DNA from: CACKLF01 sp002725175
GTDB lineage: Bacteria; Pseudomonadota; Alphaproteobacteria; Rhodobacterales; Rhodobacteraceae
Length of the DNA: 9,180 nucleotides
Direction: 5' to 3'
Assembly: GCA_002725175.2 (NCBI GenBank)
Contig: PBQX02000010.1
Coordinates: 1-9,180 of the forward strand
Notes under the pieces: generated by a model
What the model saw: only the letters and a program-made list of their open reading frames with translations
Database searches by the model: none
What the model was told of the DNA's origin: nothing
Translations under genes and position numbers: made by a program
Shown: positions 7,324-9,180 of the stretch, one piece after another
Numbering within the stretch: position 1 is the stretch's first letter
Layout of the letters: every line of letters begins with the position of its first letter

Positions 7324-7354
7324 TTGAATTATAGATAACATATAATTCGATTAT
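7320..7354 (+). promoter_or_regulatory. 14-bp hairpin spanning the spacer and the start codon
   Basis: The left arm 7320-7333 pairs with 7341-7354 with a single G-U wobble (7325 with 7349) over the 7-nt loop GATAACA. It follows the stop at 7303 and includes the first two bases of the ATG at 7353. It may be a 3'-end/polyadenylation hairpin for the upstream transcript, of the kind known in Mimivirus, or a translation-control hairpin for the downstream gene. Confidence 0.5.
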
Positions 7355-8921
7355 GATTTGCAAAATATCTTGTAGTGTTGGTGAGTTAATTGATAAAATT
7401 AGTATATTGAAGATAAAACTAAAAAAATCTGAAAGTGATGAAATAAGAGAAAATATTATTAGAGAACTAAATTGTCTAACCAGTGAAAATCCAATTTCAG
7501 AAACATGCGATGACTTATTTTTAGAACTTTCTGAAATCAATAACAAATTGTGGATATTAGAAGATAACATTAGAATTAAGAGTCAAAACAAAGATTATGA
7601 TAGGGAATATATTGAAATGTCTGAAAAAATTCATATTACAAATGATCAAAGATATATGGTAAAAAAAAAGATTAATACTAAATATTCTTCTTACTTAAAA
7701 GAGGAAAAAATATACACAATCGCGGCCTCGTCGCATGACGCCGCGGCGCTTGAAAAAGGTAAACATCTATACACTAGCGGTGATTATGTTGAATCGTACA
7801 CAATTATAAACAATATAATGAATAAATACGAAAATTATGATAAATTTGATTCATTTTATGTAGATTTACTATTTTCATATGCCAATATAACCAGTATATT
7901 TAACTACGAAAACGTTCATATGCATAAAATAGACAAATTTATGAAAACAATTGACAATTGTAAACTAAGTTTAGTACAAATAACATTTTGTAAGGACACA
8001 TATGTAATGCAATGTTTGAAATATCTAAAATATAATGAATCTAAACCATATTTGGCATACTATAATAGTATTTCCGGTCCAAATGTTAATAAGGAAAATG
8101 TATCCTTTTTCAAAAAAGATGATATTGGTAAAACGTTATTAATTTATGATGGTGGTGGATTTGGTGATAAATTTATGTTGTCGCGTTTTATTCCAATTTT
8201 ATGCAACAAATATAATAATAATAATATTGTTTTTTTTATCAACGATGAATTATATTGGATTTTTATAAAAATTTTTAATAATATACATAATCTTACAATT
8301 ATTAAATATAGTAACCATAGTCTAATGCCAAAATTTGAATATCATACTAATTTGATTAAACTTATTGATTTTTTAAATTATGATTACAATACACTGCCTA
8401 AACAATTGTCACTTGACGCGACCTTGTGCGCGTCCAGGGACATCCAGTTGCCACTCACCACAGTTAATAAAAAAAAATATATATTGAATTGGTTTGGAGC
8501 TTCAAACAATAATCATGAAAAACACAATAGAAGGATGGAACTGAGGTATGCATTGCCTCTTTTTAAATTAGAAAACACACAATGGATTGTAATATCGAAG
8601 AATGTAAATGAAAATGAACAAAAACTCTTGTCTGAATACAACGTATTATTTTATGGTAATCAAATCGATACACAGATGAATGCATTTGAAGAATCTGTTA
8701 ATATAATAAAAAATGTAGATGCGGTGATTTCAACAGACACATCTTTAGTTCATATTTCACCATGCTTAAATATTAAAACATTTGTGTTGTTAACCGTGGG
8801 ATATGAATGGCGATGGGAGACATCGAATTGGTATCCTGATTCTGTTTTGATTAAACAAACAGAATATGGTAACTGGAAAGGTGTTATTGATAGACTTATT
8901 AACAAATTAACTAAAATTTAA
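7353..8921 (+). CDS. DUF6165-like / TPR-like / GT9-type glycosyltransferase fusion
   Basis: The 522-residue product has three parts. Residues 1-118 (SVGELIDKISILKIKL, then INNKLWILEDNIR and ITNDQRYMVKKKIN) resemble DUF6165, a small family of unknown function often found near sugar-processing genes. Residues about 130-250 are helical and TPR-like (EKGKHLYTSGDYVESYTIINN). Residues about 260-515 fit a GT-B transferase of the GT9/heptosyltransferase type: YDGGGFGDKFMLSRFIPIL is the N-terminal glycine-rich loop, KYILNWFGAS begins the second Rossmann half, and DAVISTDTSLVHISPCLNIK plus WYPD and GNWKGVI form the nucleotide-sugar side. It is likely cytosolic, transferring a sugar to an unknown acceptor. 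The ATG at 7353 lies in a hairpin and lacks a Shine-Dalgarno sequence. GC islands sit at the DUF6165/TPR junction (7721-7750) and ahead of the second Rossmann half (8411-8460). Confidence 0.85.
   Translation: MICKISCSVGELIDKISILKIKLKKSESDEIRENIIRELNCLTSENPISETCDDLFLELSEINNKLWILEDNIRIKSQNKDYDREYIEMSEKIHITNDQRYMVKKKINTKYSSYLKEEKIYTIAASSHDAAALEKGKHLYTSGDYVESYTIINNIMNKYENYDKFDSFYVDLLFSYANITSIFNYENVHMHKIDKFMKTIDNCKLSLVQITFCKDTYVMQCLKYLKYNESKPYLAYYNSISGPNVNKENVSFFKKDDIGKTLLIYDGGGFGDKFMLSRFIPILCNKYNNNNIVFFINDELYWIFIKIFNNIHNLTIIKYSNHSLMPKFEYHTNLIKLIDFLNYDYNTLPKQLSLDATLCASRDIQLPLTTVNKKKYILNWFGASNNNHEKHNRRMELRYALPLFKLENTQWIVISKNVNENEQKLLSEYNVLFYGNQIDTQMNAFEESVNIIKNVDAVISTDTSLVHISPCLNIKTFVLLTVGYEWRWETSNWYPDSVLIKQTEYGNWKGVIDRLINKLTKI
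7721..7745. repeat. Bulged GC hairpin at a domain junction
   Basis: CGCGG (7721-7725) pairs with CCGCG (7741-7745), and CGTC (7729-7732) pairs with GACG (7737-7740) over the tetraloop GCAT. A 3-nt bulge (CCT) lies on the left arm. The 30 bases 7721-7750 contain 24 G or C, against 6 in the 30 bases before. It encodes IAASSHDAAAL between the DUF6165-like and TPR-like parts. Confidence 0.7.
8212..8226 (+). repeat. Short AT trinucleotide run
   Basis: About five tandem ATA units encode NNNN within the glycosyltransferase domain, followed by a poly-T stretch. It is probably simple-sequence slippage in an AT-rich coding region. Confidence 0.6.
8415..8434. repeat. 6-bp GC hairpin in the glycosyltransferase domain
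   Basis: GACGCG (8415-8420) pairs with CGCGTC (8429-8434) over an 8-nt loop. The island continues to about 8460. Of the 16 codons 8415-8462, 14 end in G or C, against 3 of the 13 codons before and 2 of the 10 after. Confidence 0.65.
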
Positions 8922-8956
8922 GTTAGAATAATCCAAATTTTAATTATTAGAAAAAA

Positions 8957-8971
8957 CCAAATTATATTTGG
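8957..8971. repeat. Short inverted repeat in the spacer after the fusion gene
   Basis: CCAAAT (8957-8962) pairs with ATTTGG (8966-8971) over TAT. It is flanked by six A upstream and five A downstream. A T-tract would follow it only on the minus strand, so it is not a + strand intrinsic terminator. It may be a hairpin-type 3'-end signal of the gene ending at 8921, or chance. Confidence 0.3.
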
Positions 8972-8985
8972 AAAAATTATATAGG

Positions 8986-9180
8986 ATGTCTTCAAATTAT
9001 TTATATCCATCAATCGTTTACTTACAAAACGTTGATTTTGAGAAACTTGATATATTACCAGGTACAGCAAAGTTTGCTGTTGCTGATTTTGCTATCCTTA
9101 ATGCTGGTTCTATATTTGATTTATCTATAACTGTTGATAGATTCGGACAAAATCTCATAAAATCATCTTCAGGATTAGTA
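8986..9180 (+). CDS. Unrecognised protein, 3'-truncated by the window end
   Basis: An ATG at 8986 opens a frame that stays open for 65 codons to the last base. The product begins MSSNYLYPSIVYLQNVDF and continues with KFAVADFAILNAGSIFDLSI. It has no signal peptide or membrane segment in the visible part. The hydrophobic/polar alternation suggests a beta-rich, possibly structural or repeat protein, but no family is recognised. It starts 64 nt after the preceding stop. An AGG touches the ATG and is too close to act as a Shine-Dalgarno sequence. The composition matches the upstream AT-rich genes. Confidence 0.65.
   Translation, partial: MSSNYLYPSIVYLQNVDFEKLDILPGTAKFAVADFAILNAGSIFDLSITVDRFGQNLIKSSSGLV

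Noticed and set aside
1326..7570. Minus-strand and alternate-frame ORFs of 60-96 codons (for example 1326-1538, 4772-5057, 7280-7570)
   Set aside because: All overlap well-supported + strand genes and show no recognisable motifs. They are chance shadows of AT-rich coding sequence.
8957..8971. Intrinsic + strand terminator
   Set aside because: The stem is only 6 AT-rich base pairs and no T-tract follows it on the + strand.
1..9180. tRNA genes, rRNA, CRISPR arrays, insertion sequences
   Set aside because: No cloverleaf-like segments, regularly spaced repeats, transposase motifs or terminal inverted repeats were seen. Nearly all sequence is coding.

Overview
The window is an AT-rich, gene-dense, one-direction stretch with five coding regions on the + strand, short spacers (21 to 64 nt) and no RNA genes. 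The genes are a giant repeat-and-lectin surface protein, a small ORF with a hydrophobic tail, an unrecognised 255-residue protein and a DUF6165/TPR/glycosyltransferase fusion. Spacers are AT-rich and hairpin-prone, and most starts lack a Shine-Dalgarno sequence. A large dsDNA virus, most likely a nucleocytoplasmic giant virus of a marine protist, fits best. A large AT-rich phage is the main alternative: one start has an AGGA at the right distance and one spacer carries TATAAATA. Nothing in the window is a decisive taxonomic marker.

Layout: 1-6228 is the 3' portion of a very large gene. It is open from the first base, so its true start lies upstream. It encodes BspA-like/DUF285 repeats interrupted by several beta-sandwich (LamG/concanavalin A-like) or unknown domains. 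6281-6514 is a 77-codon ORF. 6536-7303 encodes a 255-aa protein, possibly glycosyltransferase-like. 7353-8921 encodes a 522-aa protein combining a DUF6165-like N-terminus, a TPR-like middle and a GT9/heptosyltransferase-like GT-B C-terminus. 8986 to the window end is the start of another, unrecognised gene.

The genes plausibly form a surface locus: a long adhesive or fibre-like protein followed by enzymes that could glycosylate it. This is inference from content and order.

The most unusual signal is at DNA level. All three long complete or near-complete genes contain short GC-rich islands (about 20-60 bp) in otherwise AT-rich sequence, with G/C-rich third codon positions. Many islands contain inverted repeats able to fold as GC hairpins, for example 6885-6902, 4841-4876, 7721-7745, 8415-8434, 3916-3944 and 3803-3816. 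One 12-mer recurs in two islands in two different reading frames. This resembles in-frame palindromic elements such as Rickettsia palindromic elements or mitochondrial GC clusters, but it could instead be structured RNA or locally recoded linkers.
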